DNA of 51,078 bases from an uncultured Opitutales bacterium (lineage in GTDB: Bacteria; Verrucomicrobiota; Verrucomicrobiia; Opitutales; Seribacteraceae), in contig CALKMX010000080.1 of NCBI GenBank assembly GCA_938091675.1, positions 1 to 51,078 on the forward strand. Direction: 5' to 3'. Below are positions 1 to 9,983 of this stretch, piece by piece. The position numbers and the translations under genes were made by a program. Each line of letters begins with the position of its first letter. Positions within the stretch are counted from its first letter, which is position 1. The notes beneath the pieces are model-generated. The model saw only the letters and a program-made list of their open reading frames with translations, searched no databases and had not been told where the DNA came from.

Positions 1-315
1 TTTGCTCGGGCTGTAAATTAAAGTCCCAATAACATCGGCTGGCAAAAGATCTGGTGTAAACTGAATGCGTTTAAACTCTCCCTTAATGCATTTTGCCAAT
101 GTTTTAACTGCTAAAGTTTTGGCAAGTCCAGGAACCCCTTCTAGAAGTACATGACCGTTTGCCAGCAATCCAATGACAAGACGATCGATCAAATACTTTT
201 GCCCAACGATTACCTGTGCAATCTCTTGTTTTAGAAGAGAAACCCAAGCTGCCTCGTTTCTTATTTTATCCTGTTCTTCAGGGGTTGGAGGTGACGAAGA
301 TAAGTTTGTGCTCAT
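1..315 (-). CDS. MoxR-family AAA+ ATPase, N-terminal part (cut by window edge)
   Basis: The first 105 residues are visible; the gene runs off the left edge of the window. Residues 60-67 (GVPGLAKT) are the Walker A motif of the MoxR family. They follow the family's usual lead-in of an IVGQ motif (about residues 37-39) and a NGHVLLEG strand. The LLPADVIGT stretch near the end is also typical. MoxR ATPases are cytoplasmic chaperone-like ATPases, usually encoded beside DUF58 and von Willebrand A-domain proteins, and act in maturation of metal-dependent or envelope proteins. No such partner is visible here because the downstream side is missing. The start is the ATG at 315-313, transcribed divergently from the adenylate cyclase. 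Family assignment is firm; the specific partner is unknown. Confidence 0.88.
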   Translation of the reverse strand, partial: MSTNLSSSPPTPEEQDKIRNEAAWVSLLKQEIAQVIVGQKYLIDRLVIGLLANGHVLLEGVPGLAKTLAVKTLAKCIKGEFKRIQFTPDLLPADVIGTLIYSPSK

Positions 316-462
316 ATTATTTTAAAGGAATTAGCGTATCTGATAAGTACTTTTGTCCAAGGCAAAAGGACTTTATTTGTGGTTATGTTTTTCGGCTTGG
401 CTAATACTTAGCTCTTTAAGATGCTTAGCTGATGAGATTATTTGCACTTTGTTGCTTTTGCT

Positions 463-3400
463 ATGATTAAGATGAGTAAAGAATCCAAGGTTACCTTTTT
501 ATGCCTCTTATTTATACCGTTCCTTTGGATAGGTTTAAATCATTGGGGTTTTCTCGATTACCTAAAGATAAAAACATTAGATTGGAGGATGCAGTTTAGA
601 GGAGAAATTCCACAGGCCCACTATGCGCACAAGCAAGAAATTGCACTTCCAGACGGGAACAAGATCCCCCGTGTACCCAAGTTAATCTATGTAAATTTTG
701 ATGGTGGGACGCTTGAGATGGACGGGGTAGGAGAAAGACCGTGGGACCGGGCATTCTTTAGAGACACTGCTTTGGCGCTTATTGAAAAAGGAAAGGCGAG
801 GTCATTGGGTTTCGATTTTGGATTTACTCCAAAGAGTATGTCTAGAATGGTACCTAAGGAAAATTCATATCGAAGTGACATTGCTTTGGCTGAGCTTATT
901 CAAAAATATCCAGAGAGAGTGGTTCTTGGCTGTTTATATTCGGGAGTCCAAACATCATATGTAAAGCCAACTGGAGAGAGTGCATTTCCTCCCTTCTTTA
1001 AGGATGGTTATTCTATTAATTCTGGCAAATTTCACTATCCAGAGTCTCCCTCATACCCAATTCTTAGTTATGAGAACCAGTCCTATCTCGGTCGAGTCGG
1101 TTCCTTTACCGTTTCCCCTTACCGGGCGGTTGATGAAATACCAAGGTGGGTCCCCCTTTGGTATTATACAGGCGGCAAGGCACATGCCTATAATCTGTTG
1201 GGGGGTAAGCGAAGTGTATTAGCATACGAACTTCCACGGGATAACAAAGATGCCATTGATTCTCTTCAAAGAGAATTGGGTGGCTACCAAGAAAAAAAAT
1301 TACCGTATCAGCTCAAACTAGCCAGTTTAAATGAAGACCTGGAAGAATTAAAGACTGCCAAATTTGAAAGTGACGAAAGCTTGGAGTATTTCAACACCCG
1401 AAAAGCCAAAATTACTTTGCTAAATGAGGAGATTTCAAACTTTCAAAACACTCTGCAGGCAAACGATAGTCTGCAAGATATTATTGAACCGCAAATAAAC
1501 TCTCGAAAGGCAGAAGTTCAGCAAATCTTGTCCAATATCTTAACAAATGAATCGGAATCAGGGAACAGTGGTCAAAATGCGGAGGAGCTTGCGGTTGAAC
1601 TCCAGAATTTAGCAAGTGAAATTGAAAATTTTCAAAATACTTTGAATCAAAATCCTGTGCTTGCTGCGGTAATCCAACCGCAGTTGGAAATTCGTACAAA
1701 AAGAAGAGACGAACTTTTAGTGCTTATCGCTCAAAAACAAAATAGCTCTTCAGCTGAAATTTCTGGTGAGGAAATGAATCAGGCATTCCTTATTATAGAC
1801 GAAAGAATTGATCTATTGAATAACGCGATCATCTCCAACTTAAGCAAGCTCTCAGCCGTAGTCGAAGAAATCAGTGCTAACCAAGAAAACTTACAAAAGC
1901 TTGAGGATGAGGAGATGCAGAAAAAGCAGCAGTTGGCTAAGCTTACGGGTCAGGTAAAGGCACAGCTTTTCGAAACAAATGATAGTCTGAGGCTAATTTA
2001 TGAAGGAAGCGACAGCGGAGTGAGTGGAGGTATCCTGGTAGATAGTCTGCCCAATGAAGTTCCGCTGCGCCGAGATATAAAAATCTTTGCTTTAGGCGTT
2101 GAGACATTATTGGCGTATTATGGACTCGGGGAGGATGCAGTCGAAATTGATGAGCATTATAATAGTCTTTCCATTGTTCATCCCGAGCATGGAGTTTTGG
2201 TCCAGGCAAACCTTTCAGATGGTCAGTTCCTTGAGGTTAATTGGTTTTCCCAATGGTCTGAAACTCAGGAGGAAAAGCAGTTAACCTTTCAGGCTAAAAG
2301 AGCCTATGTTGATAAAAACTTTGCAGAATATTTAGCTTTAGTTCCCAGAATTATTCGTCTCTTACTATCAAAGGTCGAAAACATTGAGGTGCCTGAAAGC
2401 GATTTAGAACTCCCCAATTGCCTGCAAAACTTGGGTATCGAAAATGAAAAGGTCTTGACCGCGCAATCCCTAATTTCTGCAAAATCGGACGATATTAACA
2501 TCCCCTCTTTCGAAAGCTTTTTCTCCCTGCTCGGTTCTATAAGTTATTACTTCATTCCCCCTAGCATTTTATCTGAGTACAATCCAATGTGCGGCATGGG
2601 AGATGTTTTAGAATATTCCAAGTTTTATGACCAAGTATCCTCATCTATTGCGGATTTGGAAAATAAAATTACTACTCTCCAAAGTGACCAGTATTTGGGC
2701 AGAATTAATCAGGCTCTCGCAAAAGACCCTGACAACAAAACCTTGCTCGGTCAAAAGCAGCAAATATCTGAAGCGGTATCAATCAACCAACAAAACTTAG
2801 CTCTGCAAAAAGAGGAAATGCAAAGAATTCAAGATTTCTTCTCTGCCTTCAATGATTCCATCGTTTTGATCGGGCCGGAAGAAAAAACATTTCAGGACTT
2901 GGCTCCAACTCCACTTGATTCGACAGCTGTACCCAAAGTAAGCGTGCATGGAAATCTGATTAAAACATTAACTTCCGGGGTGTATTTAAAAAGACTCCCC
3001 CTTGCAATAGATCACTTTGCAACCCTTTTTGTCTGTGTCCTGATGGCATTACTGGCCGTGTATCAGGGAAAACGTGCCAGTTTGGTACAGGGTGCTGGAA
3101 TTCTCCTTTTGATTGGATATGTTTATCTCGGATTTGAAACCTTTTCCCAATCTCATATCGTGTGGCCCATTACGGCACCTGCATGTGCAGGCCTTAGTAC
3201 CTCTTTTATTGGGTTGGCTGCAATGGTGGTGATCGAACAAAAAGCAAAGGGGAGATTGAAAGGCATGTTTGGGAGTTATGTGTCGTCCGATTTGGTCGAG
3301 CAAATGGTTGCATCGGGTCAGGAACCTTCCCTTGGAGGTGAGGAAACTGCAATCACCGCCTTCTTTAGCGATGTTCAGGCCTTCTCCAGTTTTTCTGAGC

Positions 3401-4191
3401 TATTAACTCCGACTGGGTTGGTCGATTTGATGAACGAATATTTAACCGCTATGACCAATATTCTGCAGGAAGAGCGTGGAACTTTGGATAAGTATATTGG
3501 AGACGCGATTGTGGCCATGTATGGAGCACCCATTCCTATGGATGACCATGCTTACCAAGCGGTCAGAACTGCAATTCTTATGCAACAAAAGCAGATAGAG
3601 CTAAGGAAAAAATGGGTACCTGAAGTAGAAAAGTGGGGTAAGTGCCACAGTTTGGTCACTCAAATGCAAACCAGAATTGGGTGCAATACGGGAACGGCAA
3701 CGGTTGGTAATATGGGCGCTTTGGACCGTTTTAACTACACCATGATGGGCGATATGGTCAACCTGGCTGCCCGTTGTGAAAGTGGTGCAAAGGCATATGG
3801 AGCCTACATCATGGTGACCGAAGAAACCAAGCTTGCATCGGAGAAAACCCGGGACGACATTGCATTCAGATATTTGGATAGGATAGTGGTTAAGGGAAGA
3901 TCACAGCCCGTAGCCATGTTCGAACCAACCGGATTTATGAATGAACTTTCCCAGGAGACGCAGGATTGCTTGGATTGTTTCCGCCAGGGAATTGATAAAT
4001 ACTTATTACAAGACTGGGATGGGGCTTTAAGTCTTTTTGAAAAAGCAAAAGAAATGGAACCCAACAAACCTGGAGTTACCCCCGGAGTAAAAGACAACCC
4101 ATCGATGATTTTAATTGATCGCTGCAAGGTTATGAAAGAAAATCCTCCAGGCGATGAATGGGACGGGGTTTATGTGATGACCACAAAATAA
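463..4191 (+). CDS. CHASE2-domain class III adenylate cyclase with long coiled-coil insertions
   Basis: Predicted to make cAMP from ATP in response to an extracytoplasmic signal. From the ATG at 463 it has 1242 residues (another ATG is at 472; no clear Shine-Dalgarno for either). TM1 is at about 10-30. A CHASE2 sensor begins near 72 and ends near 845 with the family signature IVLIGP...TP. Three TM segments follow (about 850-925), then the cyclase domain (about 930-1140). Metal ligands are D970 (FFSD) and D1014 (YIGD). K1010 occupies the adenine-specifying position, T1093 (YTMMGD) the place where class IIIa enzymes have Asp, and N1100/R1104 form the NLAAR motif. The Thr is typical of class IIIb, which is often bicarbonate-stimulated. 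The C-terminus (about 1165-1200) looks TPR-like. CHASE2 is normally about 300 residues. Here it is split by coiled-coil material at about 265-515 and a second insert at about 630-795. Confidence 0.9.
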   Translation: MIKMSKESKVTFLCLLFIPFLWIGLNHWGFLDYLKIKTLDWRMQFRGEIPQAHYAHKQEIALPDGNKIPRVPKLIYVNFDGGTLEMDGVGERPWDRAFFRDTALALIEKGKARSLGFDFGFTPKSMSRMVPKENSYRSDIALAELIQKYPERVVLGCLYSGVQTSYVKPTGESAFPPFFKDGYSINSGKFHYPESPSYPILSYENQSYLGRVGSFTVSPYRAVDEIPRWVPLWYYTGGKAHAYNLLGGKRSVLAYELPRDNKDAIDSLQRELGGYQEKKLPYQLKLASLNEDLEELKTAKFESDESLEYFNTRKAKITLLNEEISNFQNTLQANDSLQDIIEPQINSRKAEVQQILSNILTNESESGNSGQNAEELAVELQNLASEIENFQNTLNQNPVLAAVIQPQLEIRTKRRDELLVLIAQKQNSSSAEISGEEMNQAFLIIDERIDLLNNAIISNLSKLSAVVEEISANQENLQKLEDEEMQKKQQLAKLTGQVKAQLFETNDSLRLIYEGSDSGVSGGILVDSLPNEVPLRRDIKIFALGVETLLAYYGLGEDAVEIDEHYNSLSIVHPEHGVLVQANLSDGQFLEVNWFSQWSETQEEKQLTFQAKRAYVDKNFAEYLALVPRIIRLLLSKVENIEVPESDLELPNCLQNLGIENEKVLTAQSLISAKSDDINIPSFESFFSLLGSISYYFIPPSILSEYNPMCGMGDVLEYSKFYDQVSSSIADLENKITTLQSDQYLGRINQALAKDPDNKTLLGQKQQISEAVSINQQNLALQKEEMQRIQDFFSAFNDSIVLIGPEEKTFQDLAPTPLDSTAVPKVSVHGNLIKTLTSGVYLKRLPLAIDHFATLFVCVLMALLAVYQGKRASLVQGAGILLLIGYVYLGFETFSQSHIVWPITAPACAGLSTSFIGLAAMVVIEQKAKGRLKGMFGSYVSSDLVEQMVASGQEPSLGGEETAITAFFSDVQAFSSFSELLTPTGLVDLMNEYLTAMTNILQEERGTLDKYIGDAIVAMYGAPIPMDDHAYQAVRTAILMQQKQIELRKKWVPEVEKWGKCHSLVTQMQTRIGCNTGTATVGNMGALDRFNYTMMGDMVNLAARCESGAKAYGAYIMVTEETKLASEKTRDDIAFRYLDRIVVKGRSQPVAMFEPTGFMNELSQETQDCLDCFRQGIDKYLLQDWDGALSLFEKAKEMEPNKPGVTPGVKDNPSMILIDRCKVMKENPPGDEWDGVYVMTTK
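1432..1743 (+). repeat. 63-residue tandem repeat inside the cyclase coiled coil
   Basis: Two related units lie in the coiled-coil insertion of the cyclase. Both carry the core NFQNTL followed by an (I/V)I-x-PQ(I/L) element and a charged helix. The Phe of the core is encoded at 1441 and again at 1630, exactly 189 bases (63 codons) apart. The two copies differ clearly at the DNA level, so this is an old duplication and not a recent slippage product. Confidence 0.7.
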
Positions 4192-4226
4192 AGTTAGCTG
4201 CTTAGATCATTCGAAAAGGTGCAAAA

Positions 4227-4817
4227 TTATTCTTTAGGGACAAAATAGTAAGGCTCATTTCCTTTTTTCCATTTCAAATTGCAACCGAGGCTGGGCTTCT
4301 GGGTGCTGGGGGCAGATTTTCCAGAAATTAGCCTGTTGACCGCATTTGCTAAATCGTCCCCGTTTGGCTCGATCGAATTGCCGGGGCGAGATTCATCAAA
4401 CTGTCCGCGGTAATAGAGTAAATAATTTACATCAAAAAGAAAAAAATCAGGTGTGCATGCAGCACGATATGCATGAGCAACTCTTTGATCCTCATCATAA
4501 AGATAAGGAAAATCAAAGCCTTTTTCTTCCGCTAATTCTTTCATAAGATCTGGGGAGTCAGCTGGATAATTATCTACATCATTGGACGATATAAAAATAA
4601 TTTGCAGTTCTTTTTCCTGCCATTGGTTACACAGATCAGTCAGCGAATCAAGTATGTGGATTACATAAGGACAGTGATTGCAAATGAATGCAATCAAGCA
4701 CCCTTTGTGCAAGGTCTCGTGACTGAATCGAAAAGGAGAGTTATTTCTGGGATTAGGCAAAGTAAAAGCAGGAGCTTTTGTGCCGATTTCCAGCATTGTT
4801 GAATTTGTCGCAACCAT
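4227..4817 (-). CDS. Thioredoxin-fold (AhpC/TSA-like) redox protein
   Basis: A thioredoxin-superfamily protein of 196 residues from the ATG at 4817. The open frame extends further upstream, but only from a TTG inside the PBP2 gene; an ATG at 4796 is also possible. The domain opens with the peroxiredoxin-like GTKAPAFTLPN. It carries C46-N-H-C49-P in place of the thioredoxin CGPC, followed by a TPDFFLFD strand that supplies the cis-proline loop. Such CNHCP proteins are widespread in aquatic bacteria; substrates are largely unknown, and thiol-disulfide exchange or peroxide reduction is inferred. No signal peptide is evident, so it is probably cytoplasmic. It lies 35 bases after the PBP2 stop on the same strand and converges with the cyclase gene. 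Confidence 0.8.
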   Translation of the reverse strand: MVATNSTMLEIGTKAPAFTLPNPRNNSPFRFSHETLHKGCLIAFICNHCPYVIHILDSLTDLCNQWQEKELQIIFISSNDVDNYPADSPDLMKELAEEKGFDFPYLYDEDQRVAHAYRAACTPDFFLFDVNYLLYYRGQFDESRPGNSIEPNGDDLANAVNRLISGKSAPSTQKPSLGCNLKWKKGNEPYYFVPKE

Positions 4818-4851
4818 GGGTTTATCAAGTGATGAAGAGTGAGATAGAATA

Positions 4852-7425
4852 TTATTCAAGTTTAGAGACAGGAGGGGGGTATTTGGCAAAGTAAGCAGCT
4901 AGAAGATCACGAGCAATCGGAGTCGCGGTAAGACCTCCCTGCACCTGATCTTGGGGAATGACTCCTTCAATTAAAACCGAAACTGCAACTTTGGGAGAAT
5001 GGGCGGGAGCAAAACCAACAAACCAGGCCAAGTTTAATTTCATGTTATGATTACGCCACTGACCAGTGCCAGTTTTTCCAGCAATAGATATACCATCAAT
5101 CTGGCACCGTCTGGCTGTGCCCTCCTGAGTTGCTAATACCATACCCTCTAGGATAGCCTGGCGATCTGATTCATCGATAAGGCGGTCTGAATACTTTGGG
5201 CTCTTTTTATTGTTTAGGGTAAGGATCGGATCAAAGGATTTTAAATTCGTTGCTAACTTGGAAATAAAGCATGCCATTTGCAGAGGGCTTTGTCTTAAGC
5301 CACCCTGCCCAATGGAAATATTGAAAGTGTCTTCCATCGTCCATTTAACACCAAGATTATTTTTCTTCCATATTGGGTCTGGTACAATTGGGCTATCCCG
5401 CAGGGAAGGGAGGGTTAAAGAAGGCTTTTGATCCATGCCCACCCTCCTTGCCTCGGAGATCAGTTGTTCATGACCCATTTTCTCAGCACAGCGAAAAAAG
5501 TAGACATTACAGCTTTGGGCAATTGATTGATGGAGATCTAGTTCACCATGCTGTCCCGGATGAACATGGCATTTCATCCCCCGGTAAATGCCTTCACAAA
5601 GCAGCTTTTCTTTGGGGTCCAGTGTGTCAGTACGTAAGCCTGCAAGGGCAGTGACTAATTTAAATGGGGAAGCAGGTGCATAGCCTGGGTGCCAAGCCCT
5701 AGGCAACCAAGCTTCCCGTCTCTGGATTTCGTCGTATGCAGCCTGAGAAATGAAGGGAGTCAAACTGCTCAGATCATAATTTGGTTTACTGGCTAAAGCT
5801 AGAATCTCAAAAGATTCCAGATCTATTAAGACCGCGGCGCCTGGAGGAGGGGGAGGAGGGGCAAGGGTAAAGGCGTTCGGTTTGTTTTCGCCCCGTTGTA
5901 ATACGCCCTGTGCATATAAGTGCCTGAGCAGTCGATTTGCATCCACCTCTGTACCTTTAAAGCCTGCGACAGTTGAGGCTTGCTGTCCAGTTAAGGGAAA
6001 GGGGGCATCTTTAAATGCGGATAATAACAATTCGGCCCTGACCTCTGTTTCGTTGGTTCCAATTAAGGCACGCGCTGTTCTTCTTTCTAGCGTTTTTGCC
6101 CAGTCTTGATCGGGTAATATTCTTTGCTCCGCAACTTTATAAACCATTCGATCAATCGAATCTTCAGCAATCTTCTGGAGTTGAAGGTCCAGGGTTAGCT
6201 GAATGGATTTTCCTTTCTCGGAGGGCTGTCTTTCCACCCTCTCAAACCTTGAGCCCATTGGATTGACCAGCCAAATATCAACCCCGTCTTTTCCGCGCAG
6301 TTGATCATCAAAAGTTCTTTCAATGCCCGCTTTGCCAGTTCTGCCCTGTAATTCAAAAGTGGCTAAGTCTGACCCCGATTGAGTTTCAGGATTGGCTTCA
6401 TAACCGCTGCCAACATAGCCCAAAACATGAGATGCTAAGTAGTTATGAGGGTAATGCCTAACAGCTTTGGCTTGTACTTGAATGGGAGAGTCTGGAGGCA
6501 ATTTCTCAATTAATAGAGCATATTCTTCATTGGTTAAGTCTCCGCAAATTTCAAGTGGTAAGACCAACTTACTCCTCCAATGCTTTTGTAATTCGCTCAA
6601 ACTTATCTCACTATTTCGTCCCGTGAGCTTATTTACTTTGGCTAAATAATTCTGAACGACTGTATATCTTGCTTCCCAGGAGTGCGAAAATCCACTAGCC
6701 GAAAACTTTAAATAATCTGTCCCTGAATGATTAAAGATACGGTCATACCAGTTGAGGTCTTTCTCAATAATGCTGGTTTTAGGAACGGGGACACCGTTAA
6801 GGTCGAGGCCGAAATTTAATGCAAAAAGTCCAGCAACATTAACAATAATTTCTTTTTCTGCTCCTTCAAAGCGAACTAATGAAGAATAAGAATTAACTAA
6901 ATTAGATTTAGAGATCTCAGCACTCCACAAGTTTCCCTTTCTGCTGGTATGGATAGGTTTGTTATCAATCCACAATTGTGCCCGTTTTGATGAGGGTGAT
7001 ACTTTCCCAGAAATTTTAATCTTTCTTTTGATTACATGGTCTTGCTGAAAACAAAGGGTCAGGAGTTTTTCCAAGCTTATCTTATTAAATTGGCTCAATT
7101 GATCCCTCATCGCATAGGAGATTCTCCTTATGTTAATTTTTTCTGCCCATATTTCTTGAGCAAGAAGTTCAAGATGTAGGTTTGCGGAATAATGTGCACG
7201 GTTTCCGATGAGTAGATGGTTATGCCGGTCAAAAACATCTCCCCTCGCTCCGGGTCTTACAATTCTTCGCTGTCCTTGTTTCCTTTCTTTTTCTGCATAT
7301 TCATCTTGCTCGACCACCTGTCTAAAGAAAAGAACGCTCAGTAGACTCATGAACAGCATAAGATAAATCCAGGCAAATATCCTGAACCTTCTGGCTTCAG
7401 GAAAGTATTTCTCAAAAAATTTCAT
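4852..7425 (-). CDS. mrdA: Penicillin-binding protein 2, elongasome transpeptidase
   Basis: Class B PBP that cross-links peptidoglycan during rod elongation, working with RodA and MreBCD. The start is set by the ATGA overlap with the mreD stop (ATG 7425-7423), giving 857 residues; the open frame continues upstream but has no need of it. A TM helix lies at about 15-35, followed by the pedestal domain with the RPGARGDVFDRH motif. The catalytic motifs are intact: S586-P-F-K589, S638-C-N, K784-T-G. At 857 residues it is well above the usual 600-650. Extra sequence sits in the N-terminal region (about 130-230) and between the TLDLQLQKIAE helix (about 410) and the GAAVLID strand (about 528). That second insert ends in a run of six prolines. 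Confidence 0.95.
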   Translation of the reverse strand: MKFFEKYFPEARRFRIFAWIYLMLFMSLLSVLFFRQVVEQDEYAEKERKQGQRRIVRPGARGDVFDRHNHLLIGNRAHYSANLHLELLAQEIWAEKINIRRISYAMRDQLSQFNKISLEKLLTLCFQQDHVIKRKIKISGKVSPSSKRAQLWIDNKPIHTSRKGNLWSAEISKSNLVNSYSSLVRFEGAEKEIIVNVAGLFALNFGLDLNGVPVPKTSIIEKDLNWYDRIFNHSGTDYLKFSASGFSHSWEARYTVVQNYLAKVNKLTGRNSEISLSELQKHWRSKLVLPLEICGDLTNEEYALLIEKLPPDSPIQVQAKAVRHYPHNYLASHVLGYVGSGYEANPETQSGSDLATFELQGRTGKAGIERTFDDQLRGKDGVDIWLVNPMGSRFERVERQPSEKGKSIQLTLDLQLQKIAEDSIDRMVYKVAEQRILPDQDWAKTLERRTARALIGTNETEVRAELLLSAFKDAPFPLTGQQASTVAGFKGTEVDANRLLRHLYAQGVLQRGENKPNAFTLAPPPPPPGAAVLIDLESFEILALASKPNYDLSSLTPFISQAAYDEIQRREAWLPRAWHPGYAPASPFKLVTALAGLRTDTLDPKEKLLCEGIYRGMKCHVHPGQHGELDLHQSIAQSCNVYFFRCAEKMGHEQLISEARRVGMDQKPSLTLPSLRDSPIVPDPIWKKNNLGVKWTMEDTFNISIGQGGLRQSPLQMACFISKLATNLKSFDPILTLNNKKSPKYSDRLIDESDRQAILEGMVLATQEGTARRCQIDGISIAGKTGTGQWRNHNMKLNLAWFVGFAPAHSPKVAVSVLIEGVIPQDQVQGGLTATPIARDLLAAYFAKYPPPVSKLE

Positions 7426-7955
7426 TTTGAGGGAGTGATGATTCGACGTAATGAAGGTTCGAAACGATAGACAAGTTCGTTGCAAAACTTAATATACCAA
7501 TACGAAATAGGAATAAGAAGTAAGGCAGAAATAAGAATATCGCTCATAAACCTGCTTAAATACCAGTTCCCATTTTCAGGGTTGTCCAATCCACATAAAA
7601 GAAACCACAGGACCGCTAGGATAAAATTAGTGGTCTGTTGATAAAGGATTATAAATTTAGGATTTTGTTTACCCGAACGAATGAATTCCTTGGAAACAAG
7701 AAAGATTAATCCAAAGAAGAAAGCATGAAACCCAAGACTATGATTTAAAAAATGATCCCAAATAAAACCGCTTAAAAGCAAAGATACCACGCCACGATAA
7801 GAATCCAGCAATTGATATTGAGGAATAATAAGTAAACCGGGCAGATAGACAAAAATGCCCCATGGATTAAACACAGAATTTAGCAGGGCAACACACCATA
7901 TCACAAAAAAGTTAGAGCCTGTTAGTAAAAGCAGATAAAGGTTAGATTTATTCAT
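7422..7955 (-). CDS. mreD: Rod shape-determining protein MreD
   Basis: A small polytopic inner-membrane protein of 177 residues with about five hydrophobic segments, starting at residues 5-25. Sequence alone is weakly conserved in this family. The identification rests on size, topology and position between mreC (8 bases upstream) and PBP2 (overlapping by 4 bases). It probably links the MreC/MreB scaffold with the RodA-PBP2 synthase. Confidence 0.85.
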   Translation of the reverse strand: MNKSNLYLLLLTGSNFFVIWCVALLNSVFNPWGIFVYLPGLLIIPQYQLLDSYRGVVSLLLSGFIWDHFLNHSLGFHAFFFGLIFLVSKEFIRSGKQNPKFIILYQQTTNFILAVLWFLLCGLDNPENGNWYLSRFMSDILISALLLIPISYWYIKFCNELVYRFEPSLRRIITPSK

Positions 7956-7963
7956 CTGTCCAC

Positions 7964-8827
7964 TTACCTGCCTTCTTCGGGTACAAGTACGGTGACCTCA
8001 GAAACTTTGCCTAGATTTTGGGATAAATAAACTTTGCCAGTCTTGAACAAACCGTCGCCACTATCCTCAAGGAAGTTGACCATACCAATTGGCAAACCTC
8101 CAGGAAAGGTCCCACCAAGTGCTGAGGTTTCCAGAAGCAGTCTACTGTTATTAGGTATTTGAATATCATGGGGCACATCGAGGACCACGCCCATAGGTCG
8201 CCCACCTAATAAAATCCCCGAACCCTGAAAAGTAACAGGTCTGTCATCTCCTTTAAAATGCGCAACAATTCGGAAACTTGGATTTGTGGCAAGTTCAACC
8301 CCAGATGAATTTAAACCTGCTTGATGGACACGCCCGACAATACCGTCTGAGTGAATTACGCCTAAACCCGGAGAAAGTTTTTGTTTAGTTCCTTTCCGAA
8401 GAGATAACTCTTGCCACCACGAGCTCAGGTGGCGATGGGTCACTCGGGCAATTACAGGTCGATAAGCAATCTCAGCATCCAGGCCAATTTTTTGTTCCAA
8501 GGCTTCTAACTCGGATTGTATGGTGTTAAGCTTTACAAGTTCATTTTCCCATTTTTCAAGAAGGTTTTCCTGAAGATTCCAATCTGCCCTAATCCTGGAA
8601 AGGTCTCGGTTCTTTGCTATGAGCGTTTTTTTTGAATCCGAGCGATGTCCCCAATAATCGGTTAGGTCTTTAATTCTTGAGGTGATTTCCCACGCGGGTG
8701 CCTCAAACTCTTCGAATGTCGATTGAATTAATGCCTTCCAAGCGGAGGGCATGGTAATAAAGACCAAAAAGAATAACCCTAAAGCCAGAAAGGGTCCGAA
8801 TTTGGGCCTGTCCTGCGGAGCGGCCAA
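7964..8827 (-). CDS. mreC: Rod shape-determining protein MreC
   Basis: Bitopic protein of 287 residues: a short cytoplasmic tail, a TM at about 12-32, a coiled coil at about 60-115, then the periplasmic double beta-barrel domain with the typical VIARVTHR entry, SPGLGVIHSDGIVGRV loop and a G-S-G-ILLGG turn. MreC scaffolds PBP2 and couples it to MreB. The start codon appears to be TTG (8827-8825), because the next Met lies inside the TM; there is no clear Shine-Dalgarno. It begins 9 bases after the mreB stop. Confidence 0.93.
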   Translation of the reverse strand: MAAPQDRPKFGPFLALGLFFLVFITMPSAWKALIQSTFEEFEAPAWEITSRIKDLTDYWGHRSDSKKTLIAKNRDLSRIRADWNLQENLLEKWENELVKLNTIQSELEALEQKIGLDAEIAYRPVIARVTHRHLSSWWQELSLRKGTKQKLSPGLGVIHSDGIVGRVHQAGLNSSGVELATNPSFRIVAHFKGDDRPVTFQGSGILLGGRPMGVVLDVPHDIQIPNNSRLLLETSALGGTFPGGLPIGMVNFLEDSGDGLFKTGKVYLSQNLGKVSEVTVLVPEEGR

Positions 8828-8836
8828 AAGGAAAAA

Positions 8837-9880
<1,044 letters not shown>

Positions 9881-9921
9881 TTAGAAGAGAAAGATATGAT
9901 TTGTTTCTTATTTCGATTAAC

Positions 9922-9927
9922 TGTCAA
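9922..9927 (-). promoter_or_regulatory. Candidate -35 element for mreBCD
   Basis: The minus strand reads TTGACA here, in the 106-base gap between the lgt stop and the mreB start. A good -10 at 16-18 bases spacing is not visible (the best match is about 3 of 6), so this is only half a promoter by the sigma-70 consensus. Confidence 0.3.
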
Positions 9928-9983
9928 AGCCAAACCATTCACAAAGTCACTATGTTGGGAAAAACCTGATGCAAAAAATTCAA

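Noticed and set aside
3804-4127. 107-residue ORF antisense to the cyclase C-terminus
   Set aside because: No start signal and no domain; a shadow of the cyclase gene.
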